Shown: positions 28,102 to 37,690 of the stretch, piece after piece
Layout: every line of letters begins with the position of its first letter
Position numbering within the stretch: position 1 is the first letter of the stretch
Assembly: GCA_013214965.1 (NCBI GenBank)
Contig: JABSRU010000007.1
Location: 62,001 to 126,000 of the forward strand
Reading direction: 5' to 3'
DNA: 64,000 nucleotides
Source: Gammaproteobacteria bacterium
GTDB lineage: Bacteria; Pseudomonadota; Gammaproteobacteria; Enterobacterales; Psychrobiaceae
Made by a program: the position numbers and the translations under genes
Notes under the pieces: generated by a model
Told to the model about the DNA's origin: nothing
The model's input: only the letters and a program-made list of their open reading frames with translations
The model's database searches: none

Positions 28102-29886
28102 ATGCTATTACAACAATTAAGTTCTTTAAGTAGCCCGCTGTCTGATCAGCAAGTTACTTCTCTACAGCAAGCAACGGCTAATATGTCGGCGGTTGAACTC
28201 TCTTGGGTCAGTGGCTATTTAGCTGGTCTAGCACAGAGTTCTGACCAAAGTGCCATTGTGGCAGCACCTGTACCAAGTGCGACATTAACGGTGCTTTATG
28301 GTTCGCAAACAGGAAATGCCAAAGGTGTAGCGAAACAAGTTGCAGAGGCTGCTACTGCACAGGGAATTAACGTTTCCTTAGTGTCGATGGCTGACTATAA
28401 AACCAAAGCGCTTAAAGATGAAACTCATCTATTAGTGATCGTTAGTACCCACGGTGAGGGTGAAGCCCCCGACGATGCCGAGCAACTACATCAATTTTTG
28501 GCCAGTAAAAGAGCGCCTAAACTCGCAGGATTAGAGTTTGCAGTCTTAGGCTTAGGGGATACGTCCTATGAGTTTTATTGTCAAACGGCGATTGATTTTG
28601 AGCTACGTTTATCAGCACTGGGCGCTAAATCAATTTTAGATCGTCGCGACTGCGATGTTGATTACGACAGTGATGTTTTAGCGTGGCAAGGTCAAATTAT
28701 TGAGCTGCTAAATGAAACGCTATCACAACCTGTTGCAGCTACGGCTGTTAGTGCGGGAGTTGCCACTACAACTTCACAATATTCGAAACAGAATCCACTA
28801 AGCGCTACTTTATTAGCCAGCAATAAGATTACTGGTCGCGGCGCTAATAAAGACGTTAGACACATTGAAATTTCTCTAGAAGACTCTGGTTTAAGCTATC
28901 AACCCGGTGACGCCTTAGGTGTGTGGTTTGATAATGATCCTATCTTAGTTAACGAATTAATCGAGCTCGTTGGTTTACAAGCTGAGCAGTTGGTCAATGT
29001 TAACGATCAAGAAATATCTTTAGCACAAGCATTAATCCAGCACTATGAGCTTACCCAGTTACATCCTGGTTTTGTGAGTACCTACGGTGAAGCCACTGCG
29101 CAAAGCAATTTGGTTGAACTTGGAACCGATAAAGCGGTGATGCGTGAATACATCGCTAATCGCCAAGTGATTGATGTGATCCGTCAAAATCGCGGCTCAT
29201 TGTCCAGTGAGCAATTACTGGCAGCACTCCGTAAATTAACCCCACGGTTATATTCAATTGCTTCCAGTGTCAGTGAAGTGGATGAAGAAGTACATTTAAC
29301 CGTTGCTGTTGTAGAATATGATGCCTTTGATAAAGCACATCAGGGTGCAGCATCAAGTTATTTAAGCCATCGTTTAGCCGAAGGTGACACCCTACGAGTC
29401 TTTGTTGAACATAACGATAACTTCCGCCTACCAAGTGCTGATAAATCAGTGATCATGATTGGGCCTGGTACAGGGATTGCCCCATTTAGATCTTTTTTAC
29501 AGCAGCGTGATAATGATGATGCATCAGGTCAAAACTGGTTGTTTTTCGGCAATCAACATTTTACCGATGATTTCCTTTATCAAACTGAACTGCAAGATTT
29601 CCAGAAGCGCGGCGTGTTAAACCGAATTGATTTGGCCTTTTCACGAGATCAAGCCCATAAAGTATATGTCCAAGATCGCATTAAAGAGCAGGGTAAAGAT
29701 CTCTATCAATGGTTAGAGGATGGTGCATCACTTTATATTTGTGGTGACGGCAATCAAATGGCGAAAGATGTTCATCAAGCCTTAGTGGAAGCCATTGAAC
29801 TTCATGGCAACAAAACGAATGAACAAGCACAACAATATTTAACTCAGCTTAAAACCGATAAGCGTTACCAGAAGGATGTCTACTAA
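28102..29886 (+). CDS. cysJ: Sulfite reductase [NADPH] flavoprotein alpha-component (594 aa)
   Basis: The electron-input subunit of assimilatory sulfite reductase; NADPH electrons go through FAD and FMN to CysI. The flavodoxin domain begins at TVLYGSQTGNAKGVAKQVAE (about 68), the FAD domain has RLYSIASS, and the NADP site shows IGPGTGIAPFRSFLQQRD. The C-terminus ends in KRYQKDVY, the conserved CysJ tail. Its stop overlaps the cysI start (TAATG). Length matches E. coli CysJ. It is the first gene of the cysJIH operon. Confidence 0.96.
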   Translation: MLLQQLSSLSSPLSDQQVTSLQQATANMSAVELSWVSGYLAGLAQSSDQSAIVAAPVPSATLTVLYGSQTGNAKGVAKQVAEAATAQGINVSLVSMADYKTKALKDETHLLVIVSTHGEGEAPDDAEQLHQFLASKRAPKLAGLEFAVLGLGDTSYEFYCQTAIDFELRLSALGAKSILDRRDCDVDYDSDVLAWQGQIIELLNETLSQPVAATAVSAGVATTTSQYSKQNPLSATLLASNKITGRGANKDVRHIEISLEDSGLSYQPGDALGVWFDNDPILVNELIELVGLQAEQLVNVNDQEISLAQALIQHYELTQLHPGFVSTYGEATAQSNLVELGTDKAVMREYIANRQVIDVIRQNRGSLSSEQLLAALRKLTPRLYSIASSVSEVDEEVHLTVAVVEYDAFDKAHQGAASSYLSHRLAEGDTLRVFVEHNDNFRLPSADKSVIMIGPGTGIAPFRSFLQQRDNDDASGQNWLFFGNQHFTDDFLYQTELQDFQKRGVLNRIDLAFSRDQAHKVYVQDRIKEQGKDLYQWLEDGASLYICGDGNQMAKDVHQALVEAIELHGNKTNEQAQQYLTQLKTDKRYQKDVY

Positions 29887-31574
29887 TGACCGATGTAAAA
29901 TTAGCAGCCAATGAATACATTAAGGCCGACAGTAACCTTCTGCGTGGCACGATTGAAGAAGGGTTACAAAACCATATTACCGGTGCGTTGTATGACGATG
30001 ATACTCAATTGTCTAAGTTTCATGGATTTTATCAACAAGATGACCGTGATTTACGTGGCGAGCGAAAAGCACAAAAACTAGAGCCGCTGCATAGCTTTAT
30101 GTTACGAGCTCGCGTGCCCGGTGGTGTTTGTACATCGCAGCAATGGCTTGATATCGATAAAATTGCCAGTTCGTTAACCATGAATCAAAGTATTCGCTTA
30201 ACGACTCGTCAAACGTTTCAATATCACGGTATTTTAAAGCGTAATCTTAAGCCGTTAATTCAAGCGCTTGATTTATCGTCGCTAGACTCGATTGCTGCCT
30301 GTGGCGATGTTAACCGAAACGTGATGTGTAACCCTAATCCGGTCGAATCTTCGTTGCATCAAGAGACCTATGAATGGTCTAAGCAATTATCAGAACAACT
30401 GCTACCTCGCACCAATGCTTATGCTGAAATTTGGCTCGATGGCGAAAAAGTCAGAGGCCATGAAGAAGAGCCGATGTACGGTAAAACTTATTTACCCCGT
30501 AAGTTTAAAATTGCTGTTGCGGTGCCGCCGCATAATGATGTTGATGTTTATACTAACTGTCTTGGTTTTATTGCGATTAGCGAAAACGGTAAATTGATTG
30601 GTTTCAATGTCACTGTTGGTGGTGGTATGGGCGCAACCCATGGTGATAAATCAACGTATCCTCGCTTGGCCGATGACTTAGGATTTATTAAATTAGCCGA
30701 CACCATTGCCGTTGCTCGCGAAGTTATTACCACGCAGCGAGATTGGGGCAATCGAGTCGATCGTAAGCTAGCTAGAATTAAATACACGGTGCAAAAGCAC
30801 GGGATCGAAAAATTCAGAGACGAAGTTGCTAAGCGTTCTGGAGTGACGATTGAACCACCTCGCACGATTAAATTTACCACCCGTGGCGATCGTTTTGGTT
30901 GGGTTAAAGGCACCGATAATAAATGGCATTTAACCCTGTATATCGAATGCGGTCGAATTAAAGATGTGCCGGGCAAAGAAGTGCAAACTTGTTTCCGAGA
31001 AATTGCTAAAGTGCACCAAGGTGACTTTAGAATGACCTCGAATCAAAATATGATTGTGGCCAATGTTGCTGAAGCTGACAAAGCGGCTATTGAAGGTATT
31101 GCACGTAAATATGGTGTGCTTGGCGAGCGTTTAACGCCGCTGCGTGAACATTCTATTGCCTGTGTTTCTTTACCAACTTGTGCATTGGGTATGGCAGAAG
31201 CAGAGCGTTATTTCCCTGAATTTACCGATAAAGTCGATAGTTTGCTGACTAAGCACGGCATCAGTGACCAACCCATTGTGATGAGAATGACCGGTTGCCC
31301 TAATGGTTGTGCTCGCCCCTATGCCGCTGAAATTGGCTTAGTAGGTAAAGGCCCCGGTCGTTATAATTTGTATTTAGGCGCAGCCTTTGATGGGACACGA
31401 TTAAGTAAAATGGTCCGTGAAAACATTAATGAAGCTGAAATTATGGACGAACTAGATGGCCGCTTTGAACGTTTTGCGTTAAACCGTCAGACTCAAGAAA
31501 ACTTTGGTGACTTCTTAGTAAGAACACAAGAGGTTAAAGCAGTATTAAGCAGTGCGAGGGATTTCCATGACTAA
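29886..31574 (+). CDS. cysI: Sulfite reductase [NADPH] hemoprotein beta-component (562 aa)
   Basis: Carries the siroheme and 4Fe-4S centre that reduce sulfite to sulfide. The cluster cysteines are in [15 protein letters not shown] and [14 protein letters not shown], and the substrate-binding basic residues are in [12 protein letters not shown]. Length and both ferredoxin-like repeats match the family. It is coupled to cysJ by a one-base overlap and to cysH by an 8-base overlap. Confidence 0.96.
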   Translation: MTDVKLAANEYIKADSNLLRGTIEEGLQNHITGALYDDDTQLSKFHGFYQQDDRDLRGERKAQKLEPLHSFMLRARVPGGVCTSQQWLDIDKIASSLTMNQSIRLTTRQTFQYHGILKRNLKPLIQALDLSSLDSIAACGDVNRNVMCNPNPVESSLHQETYEWSKQLSEQLLPRTNAYAEIWLDGEKVRGHEEEPMYGKTYLPRKFKIAVAVPPHNDVDVYTNCLGFIAISENGKLIGFNVTVGGGMGATHGDKSTYPRLADDLGFIKLADTIAVAREVITTQRDWGNRVDRKLARIKYTVQKHGIEKFRDEVAKRSGVTIEPPRTIKFTTRGDRFGWVKGTDNKWHLTLYIECGRIKDVPGKEVQTCFREIAKVHQGDFRMTSNQNMIVANVAEADKAAIEGIARKYGVLGERLTPLREHSIACVSLPTCALGMAEAERYFPEFTDKVDSLLTKHGISDQPIVMRMTGCPNGCARPYAAEIGLVGKGPGRYNLYLGAAFDGTRLSKMVRENINEAEIMDELDGRFERFALNRQTQENFGDFLVRTQEVKAVLSSARDFHD

Positions 31575-32316
31575 TACCATATCGACTATTGATTTTAGCG
31601 CGTTATTAGACGCGCCAAAGGATCAGCAACAAGCAATATTAGCGCAAGTAAATCAACACTTGATTGAGCTAACACCGCAGGAGCGAGTGCAATGGGCCTA
31701 TGAAAATTTGCCTGGTACTCATGCTTTGTCGTCGAGCTTCGGTATTCAATCGGCTTTAATGTTGCACTTATTGACTGAGCAGCAAGCGAATGTACCAGTG
31801 ATTTTAACCGATACCGGCTATTTATTTAGCGAAACCTATCAGTTTATTGACCATTTGACTGAGCGTTTAAGTCTCAATTTGAAAGTTTATCAAAGTGAAA
31901 CCTCCAGTGCATGGCAATTGGCGCGCTTTGGTAAAGAATGGGAACAAGGTGTCGACGGTATAGAGACCTATAATCGCCGTAATAAAGTTGAACCGATGCA
32001 GCGAGCGCTAACTGAAATCGGCGTTGACGTTTGGTATTCAGGTTTACGCCGCGAACAAGCGGGGAGTCGTCAAGAGTTACCGGTGCTTGAAATTCGGGGG
32101 CAGCGTTATAAATTGTTACCGATTATCGATTTAAATAATAAACAAGTGCACCAATATTTAACCAAACATGACTTGCCTTATCATCCGTTGTGGGAAAAAG
32201 GCTACGTGTCATTAGGTGATACACACACATCAAGACCACTTGAACCAGGGATGAGTGAAGAAGAAACTCGATTCTTCGGCTTAAAACGAGAATGTGGTTT
32301 ACATTACGATATTTAA
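31567..32316 (+). CDS. cysH: Phosphoadenylyl-sulfate (PAPS) reductase, thioredoxin-dependent (249 aa)
   Basis: Reduces PAPS to sulfite and PAP. The PP-loop-like nucleotide site reads [16 protein letters not shown], and the catalytic Cys is in the C-terminal ECGLH motif ([10 protein letters not shown]). The iron-sulfur CC/CxxC pair of APS reductases is absent, so it should use PAPS, in agreement with cysC downstream in the window. I chose the ATG at 31567 (AGGGA just upstream) rather than the in-frame GTG at 31552. It overlaps cysI by 8 bp; a terminator follows. Confidence 0.94.
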   Translation: MTNTISTIDFSALLDAPKDQQQAILAQVNQHLIELTPQERVQWAYENLPGTHALSSSFGIQSALMLHLLTEQQANVPVILTDTGYLFSETYQFIDHLTERLSLNLKVYQSETSSAWQLARFGKEWEQGVDGIETYNRRNKVEPMQRALTEIGVDVWYSGLRREQAGSRQELPVLEIRGQRYKLLPIIDLNNKQVHQYLTKHDLPYHPLWEKGYVSLGDTHTSRPLEPGMSEEETRFFGLKRECGLHYDI

Positions 32317-32333
32317 TCGTTATCAATTCTAAT

Positions 32334-32361
32334 AAAAAACTGCGCTGAGTCGCAGTTTTTT
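32334..32361 (+). terminator. Rho-independent terminator of cysJIH
   Basis: An 11-bp stem (AAAAAACTGCG at 32334-32344 with CGCAGTTTTTT at 32351-32361) and a six-base loop, with a run of T, lies 18 bp past the cysH stop. Confidence 0.88.
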
Positions 32362-32472
32362 TATCGCAAAATTTCCTCCGCTATTTTTTTACTCTGCTAC
32401 ACTTTCAATTAGATGTACGGTTAGATTGTTTGGAGTCATAGACATGATTTTATCAAAGGGAAGTCGACAATT

Positions 32473-33312
32473 ATGCTGGACCTAAATGATTTTGTAACTA
32501 AGGCCAATAGACTGTATACGTTACCTGACATCTGTCTGCAATTGAATTCTTTAGTTAATGATGGCAAAAGCTCAGCAGAAGAGGTCTCGCGCTTAGTGAG
32601 TATTGATCCTGCACTGACCATTCGAGTATTAAAATTAGCTAATACCGCAATTTACCTTCGTAATAAACAGGTAGAAACCATCACGGAAGCGGTACAACTT
32701 ATTGGCACTGATGAATTAAATAATATTGCGATTATGACTTCTGCTGCATTAATTTTTAAGGGGATAAACTCTAATAAACTTAGCCTTGATAATTATTGGT
32801 ATCATAGTGTAATAACGGCTATTACTGCTAAACTTTTATACAAAGCTAAATTTGGTAAAGCCGGCGGTCATATGTTTGTGGTCGGTTTATTACATAATAT
32901 AGGAGTGCTGATAATTTTAGAGCGATTACCATATTTTTCAATAGATTTTGATCGAACGTTTGGCTGCAATCGATTGATGCATGGTCATGAAAAGTCCAAG
33001 CTTGGCTTTTCTTTTGCTCAATTGGGTGCTGCGCTTATTGAACTGTGGGATATTTCACCCTTAATGTCGAATACTATTAAATTTCAAAACTCGCCCCTTC
33101 GTTGTCTAGAGTACAAACAGGAAGCACTTATTCTTCATTGTGGGATAATCATTGCTGATAATACCGTTGAATATTGTACTTGTGAACCTAGCGATACATT
33201 TTTGACTCCTAAATTGGTGACGGAGTTGGCGCTAGACTATTCTGAGTTAGATCAGGTGATAGCTGATGTCATTAAACTAGCGCCAAGTGTCGCGAATATA
33301 TTTAAAGGATAA
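32473..33312 (+). CDS. HDOD domain protein (279 aa)
   Basis: An HD-related output domain protein: LPDICLQLNSLVNDGKSSAE and VSRLVSIDPALTIRVLKLAN are the family start, with a degenerate HD-like core around FVVGLLHNIGVLIILERLP. HDOD proteins serve in signalling without clear enzymatic activity. It sits 12 bp before an HD-GYP response regulator, so the two form a two-gene signalling operon. AAGGGA lies about 12 bases before the ATG. The signal and target are unknown. Confidence 0.87.
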   Translation: MLDLNDFVTKANRLYTLPDICLQLNSLVNDGKSSAEEVSRLVSIDPALTIRVLKLANTAIYLRNKQVETITEAVQLIGTDELNNIAIMTSAALIFKGINSNKLSLDNYWYHSVITAITAKLLYKAKFGKAGGHMFVVGLLHNIGVLIILERLPYFSIDFDRTFGCNRLMHGHEKSKLGFSFAQLGAALIELWDISPLMSNTIKFQNSPLRCLEYKQEALILHCGIIIADNTVEYCTCEPSDTFLTPKLVTELALDYSELDQVIADVIKLAPSVANIFKG

Positions 33313-33324
33313 GGGGCTAAAATA

Positions 33325-34854
33325 ATGAATGATATGTTTCTTTTTTCTGATGACGAATCTGATGTTCCAGACATCAACACGGAACCTTGGAATATCCTCA
33401 TCGTGGATGATGAGGAAGATGTTCATGCGGTCACCAGTTTAGCACTGGCCTCTTTTGAATTTAATGGCCGAAGGCTTAATTTATTGCATGCGTACAGTGG
33501 TGAGCAGGCGAAGGTCATTTTAAATCAGCATGATGATATTGCACTTATTTTGCTTGATGTCGTGATGGAAAGCGATCAAGCCGGATTGGATTTGGCAATT
33601 TATATTCGTAAAGAGCTAAATAATCATCAAGTTCGCATTGTATTACGCACCGGACAACCTGGAGAAGCCCCTGAACATCAGGTGATTCGTGATTACGATA
33701 TTAATGACTACAAAAATAAAACCGAATTAACTTCAGTTAAACTTTACACCGTGCTCTATTCTAATTTAAGAGCTTACCGAGATATCGTTACGGTGATTCA
33801 AAGTAAAACGGCCCTAGAACGTTTGATCAAAGCGTCTCGCGGTATTTCGTCTCGACATGGCTTAAAAAGTTTTGTCAGGTTAACCATTAGCCAACTGCAA
33901 GAGCTACTTTACTTTAGTGAACAAGATCTCTATAGCTACGAAGCTAATGCTTTTTCTTATGTTAACAAGACACTTAAGAAGTTTCAGCTAAACGATCCTC
34001 ACAAAATAGAGCAAGATATTACCATTGATGAATTGTCAGGCATTGAGCAAGAATTAGTGACTCGTGCCATTGAGCAATCCAGTAATATTTATCAAGACCA
34101 GCATTTTGTGATGTATTGTAGTAACAATAATATTAGTTTAATTTTCTATGGGAAAATTGGTCATCACTTAACGGATATTGATCAACATATTCTTAATATT
34201 TTTACGGAGAATTTAATTTCGGTTGCTGAAAATATTCGATTACATGAAGTGATTGATAGCAGCCAAAAGGAGTTGATCTATCGGTTAGGCGAAGTGGTCG
34301 AATTACGCTCTAATGAAACTGGATATCACGTTAAACGAGTGGCGTTTTATTCCGCGTTGATGGCTGAGTTAGTTGGACTATCTGAGGATGAAATCAGTTT
34401 AATTATGAGTGCCTCGCCGTTACATGATGTTGGTAAAATTGCGATCCCAGATGCGATACTTAATAAGCCCGGTAAGCTAGATGGCGATGAATGGGAGATT
34501 ATGAAAACCCATGCTTTAAAGGGATACAATATTCTTAACGGTTCAGGGATGGTATTACTCGATGTTGCTGCAACCATTGCATTATCTCATCATGAAAAGT
34601 GGGATGGTAGTGGTTATCCGCAGGGGCTAAGTAATGATCTCATCCATATGTATGGTCGAATTACCGCAATCGCTGATGTTTTTGATGCGTTAGGTAGTGA
34701 ACGTTGTTATAAAAAGGCCTGGCCACTAGAGGATATTTTAGATTTATTTAAACGAGAGCGAGGTCGTCATTTTGATCCTCGATTAATCGATTTATTTATG
34801 GCGAACCTTGATCGTTTTTTAGCTATTCGTGATGACTTTAAAGATGTGCCATAA
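33325..34854 (+). CDS. Response regulator with DUF3369 and HD-GYP domains (509 aa)
   Basis: The receiver domain (about 22-150) has the acidic pair in LIVDDEED, phospho-acceptor Asp78 in ILLDVVMES and Thr/Lys counterparts (VLRTGQ, NKTEL). The middle part (about 165-310) fits DUF3369, a GAF-like sensor. The C-terminal HD-GYP domain shows HDVGKIAIPDAILNKPGKLD and HHEKWDGSGYPQGL, so both HD and GYP residues are intact, predicting cyclic-di-GMP phosphodiesterase activity. It is co-transcribed with the HDOD gene. No dedicated histidine kinase is adjacent. Hybrid signalling between phosphorylation and c-di-GMP is likely. Confidence 0.92.
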   Translation: MNDMFLFSDDESDVPDINTEPWNILIVDDEEDVHAVTSLALASFEFNGRRLNLLHAYSGEQAKVILNQHDDIALILLDVVMESDQAGLDLAIYIRKELNNHQVRIVLRTGQPGEAPEHQVIRDYDINDYKNKTELTSVKLYTVLYSNLRAYRDIVTVIQSKTALERLIKASRGISSRHGLKSFVRLTISQLQELLYFSEQDLYSYEANAFSYVNKTLKKFQLNDPHKIEQDITIDELSGIEQELVTRAIEQSSNIYQDQHFVMYCSNNNISLIFYGKIGHHLTDIDQHILNIFTENLISVAENIRLHEVIDSSQKELIYRLGEVVELRSNETGYHVKRVAFYSALMAELVGLSEDEISLIMSASPLHDVGKIAIPDAILNKPGKLDGDEWEIMKTHALKGYNILNGSGMVLLDVAATIALSHHEKWDGSGYPQGLSNDLIHMYGRITAIADVFDALGSERCYKKAWPLEDILDLFKRERGRHFDPRLIDLFMANLDRFLAIRDDFKDVP

Positions 34855-34880
34855 AAAACCAACATAATTGTTGGTTTTTT
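34853..34880. terminator. Strong two-way terminator between convergent genes
   Basis: A perfect 12-bp stem (AAAAAACCAACA with TGTTGGTTTTTT) and a TAAT loop lies between the HD-GYP gene (plus) and the DUF3012 gene (minus). T-runs exist in both directions, so it can serve both genes. Confidence 0.88.
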
Positions 34881-34903
34881 ACGGCAAACAGTTTAAATAG
34901 AGA

Positions 34904-35065
34904 TTATTTAAATACGCAGTGCTTAGCGAAATCAGCAGCTTCGTTAGCTGTCCAGTCTGATTTTGGCTTTTCTTTCATTTGGTCACACCACTTCTCGCTG
35001 CCAATTTCCGGTGCACACGCTGCCAAAACAAATACACTTAGAGCGATGATTAATTTTGTTCTCAT
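34904..35065 (-). CDS. DUF3012 small lipoprotein (53 aa)
   Basis: The frame begins at the ATG at 35065 with MRTKLIIALSVFVLAAC, a lipoprotein signal with Cys17 as the lipidated residue. The mature part (PEIGSEKWCDQMKEKPKSD, then WTANEAADFAKHCVFK) matches DUF3012, a tiny envelope lipoprotein family of marine Gammaproteobacteria with two conserved Cys and WTANEA. GGAAT lies upstream as a weak ribosome site. No function is known. It is transcribed toward the shared terminator. Confidence 0.82.
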   Translation of the reverse strand: MRTKLIIALSVFVLAACAPEIGSEKWCDQMKEKPKSDWTANEAADFAKHCVFK

Positions 35066-35349
35066 TAGTTATTCCTTTAAATTTTAAAAACATTCCACGT
35101 TTTACTGAATCAAAACTTATCGCTAATCAAACCATGATCACAAGTTAAGATTCTGCATACTTTAAAGTATAGATAGGGTTCTCTGAATTGAATATTAATG
35201 AAGCATTCAAATCCTATATATCAAAAAGTAATTAAAATTAATTAACTATTATTTTATGAGATAAGAAGAGCAAGGTATATTAAGGACTATTCAATTGTAT
35301 TTATAAGTGGCCGTGGTTGTTTCACCGTCAATGTTATCGGGAACGTATA
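35066..35349. promoter_or_regulatory. Divergent intergenic region upstream of cysD, with a palindrome
   Basis: This gap must hold the promoters for the DUF3012 gene and the cysDN block. A perfect 14-base palindrome, ATACTTTAAAGTAT, is at 35157-35170. No clear CysB-type site could be told apart by eye in the A/T-rich sequence. No small gene was found. Confidence 0.4.
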
Positions 35350-36258
35350 ATGAGTCAAGTAAACCTTACCCATCTCCAACAGCTTGAAGCGGAAAGTATC
35401 CATATTATTCGTGAAGTTGCTGCTGAGTTTGACAATCCAGTGATGCTGTATTCTGTCGGAAAAGACAGTGCGGTGATGCTACATTTAGCGCGTAAAGCGT
35501 TTGCGCCAGGAAAAATTCCATTTCCGTTATTGCATGTTGATACCACTTGGAAATTTCGTGAAATGATTGAATTTCGCGATCAACAAGCAAAAAAGCATGG
35601 TTTTGACTTGTTAGTTCATATTAATCCTGATGGTGTTGAAATGGGCGTAGGCCCATTTACCCATGGTAGCGCTAAGCACACTGATATCATGAAAACGGAA
35701 GGATTGAAGCAGGCACTTAATCAATATGGTTTCGATGCTGCCTTTGGTGGAGCGCGTCGCGACGAAGAAAAATCTCGAGCGAAGGAACGTATTTATTCAT
35801 TTAGAGATAAATTACACCGTTGGGATCCTAAGAATCAACGTCCAGAATTATGGCATACCTACAATGGTCAAGTGGATAAAGGCGAAAGCATTCGAGTTTT
35901 CCCACTTTCAAACTGGACCGAATTAGATATTTGGCAATATATCTATCAAGAAAACATTGATATTGTGCCTCTTTATTTGGCGGCTAAACGTCCGGTAGTA
36001 GTCCGTGATGGCGTCAAGATTATGGTTGATGATGATCGGATGCCGATTGCTGACGATGAAAAAATCGAATATCAAATGGTGAGATTTAGAACCCTAGGCT
36101 GTTATCCATTAACGGGGGCTGTTGATTCAACGGCTGCTACCTTACCGGAAATTATCGAAGAAATGCTCCTGGCTCGTTCATCGGAGCGAGAAGGTCGTGT
36201 GATTGATTCTGATTCGTCAGGTTCAATGGAAATGAAAAAGCGCCAAGGTTATTTTTAG
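35350..36258 (+). CDS. cysD: Sulfate adenylyltransferase subunit 2 (302 aa)
   Basis: Forms APS from sulfate and ATP together with the CysN GTPase. The PP-loop nucleotide site reads [20 protein letters not shown]. The tail [13 protein letters not shown] is the family ending. I chose the ATG at 35350 ([16 protein letters not shown], matching the usual CysD start) over an in-frame ATG at 35317. Length equals E. coli CysD. It leads a five-gene block with cysN, an SLC13 permease, cysC and cysQ. Confidence 0.96.
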   Translation: MSQVNLTHLQQLEAESIHIIREVAAEFDNPVMLYSVGKDSAVMLHLARKAFAPGKIPFPLLHVDTTWKFREMIEFRDQQAKKHGFDLLVHINPDGVEMGVGPFTHGSAKHTDIMKTEGLKQALNQYGFDAAFGGARRDEEKSRAKERIYSFRDKLHRWDPKNQRPELWHTYNGQVDKGESIRVFPLSNWTELDIWQYIYQENIDIVPLYLAAKRPVVVRDGVKIMVDDDRMPIADDEKIEYQMVRFRTLGCYPLTGAVDSTAATLPEIIEEMLLARSSEREGRVIDSDSSGSMEMKKRQGYF

Positions 36259-36267
36259 GAAACTGTG

Positions 36268-37689
36268 ATGAATTTAGAAATTGAAAAGCAAATAAATGAA
36301 CTGGGTGTCGAAGCCTATCTCGATAAACAACAACATAAAAGCATGTTGCGATTATTAACTTGTGGCAGTGTTGATGACGGTAAAAGTACGTTAATTGGTC
36401 GCTTACTCCATGATAGCGCTCAAATTTATGAAGACCAATTAGCCGCAATTAAGAACGACAGTAAGAAGGTCGGCACCACTGGTGATGATATCGATTTAGC
36501 CTTACTGGTTGACGGCTTGCAAGCTGAGCGTGAGCAAGGGATCACCATTGATGTTGCTTATCGTTATTTTTCGACTGAAAAGCGAAAATTTATCATTGCT
36601 GATACTCCAGGTCATGAACAATATACCCGAAATATGGCCACTGGTGCTTCCACCTGTGATCTGGCGGTTATTTTAATTGATGCGCGTTATGGTGTGCAGG
36701 TACAAACGCGTCGTCATAGTTTTATTGCTTCATTGTTAGGGATTAAGAACTTCATTGTTGCGATCAATAAAATGGACTTGATTGACTACAGTGAAAAGAC
36801 TTACGAATCTATCAAACAAGATTATTTGAACTTTGCTGAACGATTAGGCGAGCGTAATATTCAGTTCGTGCCATTATCAGCGCTTAAGGGCGATAACGTC
36901 GTTAATAAAAGTGACACAATGGCATGGTATCAAGGAGATCCGCTGCTTAATTTACTTGAAGATGTTAAACTAGACAGTACTGTCTATACCGCTGGTGCAC
37001 GCTTACCCGTGCAATATGTTAATCGTCCTAATCTTGATTTTCGAGGGTTCTGTGGCACGTTATCCGCTGGCACATTGAGTAAAGGCGAAGCAATCACCGC
37101 ATTACCTTCAGGTAAAACTAGCACGATTAAATCGATTGTGACCTTTGAAGGTGAGCTCGACATGGCTGTTGCTGGTCAGGCGATTACGGTGACTTTACAA
37201 GATGAAATAGATGTCAGCCGCGGTGACTTACTGGCGACCGGTGTATTACCCCATAGCAGTAATGGTGCCATCGCTAATTTAGTATGGATGGACGAACAAC
37301 CCTTAGTGGAAAATCGTCAGTATGATTTAAAAATTGCGAGTAAAAAAACGCAAGTGACCATAACGTCGATTGAACATCGCATTAATGTTAATACGCTCGA
37401 CAAAGAACCCGTTGATAAATTGTGCCTTAATGAGGTCGCTAGTGTTGAATTAGCGTTTGCAGAAAAACTTAGCTTCGACTTTTATGATGATGTTCGAGAT
37501 ACCGGTGGTTTTATCTTAATTGACCGTATTACCAATGTCACCGTTGCGGCGGGCATGATTAATCAAGTCAGTGATTTGTCACCTCAATCCACTGAGTTTA
37601 GCGAATTTGAAATAGACTTTAATACCCTAGTACGCAAGCACTTTCCTCATTGGCAAGCACTAGATATTAGTGTCTTGAAAGGGAAATAA
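36268..37689 (+). CDS. cysN: Sulfate adenylyltransferase subunit 1, GTPase (473 aa)
   Basis: An EF-Tu-like GTPase whose hydrolysis drives APS formation by CysD. The P-loop is [18 protein letters not shown], the G3 motif [16 protein letters not shown] and the G4 motif NKMD. It lacks the C-terminal APS kinase fusion seen in some bacteria; cysC is a separate gene here. AGGA precedes the ATG at 36268 (a GTG one codon upstream is also in frame). It starts 9 bp after cysD and ends 1 bp before the permease gene. Confidence 0.96.
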   Translation: MNLEIEKQINELGVEAYLDKQQHKSMLRLLTCGSVDDGKSTLIGRLLHDSAQIYEDQLAAIKNDSKKVGTTGDDIDLALLVDGLQAEREQGITIDVAYRYFSTEKRKFIIADTPGHEQYTRNMATGASTCDLAVILIDARYGVQVQTRRHSFIASLLGIKNFIVAINKMDLIDYSEKTYESIKQDYLNFAERLGERNIQFVPLSALKGDNVVNKSDTMAWYQGDPLLNLLEDVKLDSTVYTAGARLPVQYVNRPNLDFRGFCGTLSAGTLSKGEAITALPSGKTSTIKSIVTFEGELDMAVAGQAITVTLQDEIDVSRGDLLATGVLPHSSNGAIANLVWMDEQPLVENRQYDLKIASKKTQVTITSIEHRINVNTLDKEPVDKLCLNEVASVELAFAEKLSFDFYDDVRDTGGFILIDRITNVTVAAGMINQVSDLSPQSTEFSEFEIDFNTLVRKHFPHWQALDISVLKGK

Positions 37690-37690
37690 G

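Noticed and set aside
30548-30976. Minus-strand frame of 142 codons
   Set aside because: Antisense to cysI; the composition is that of a shadow frame.
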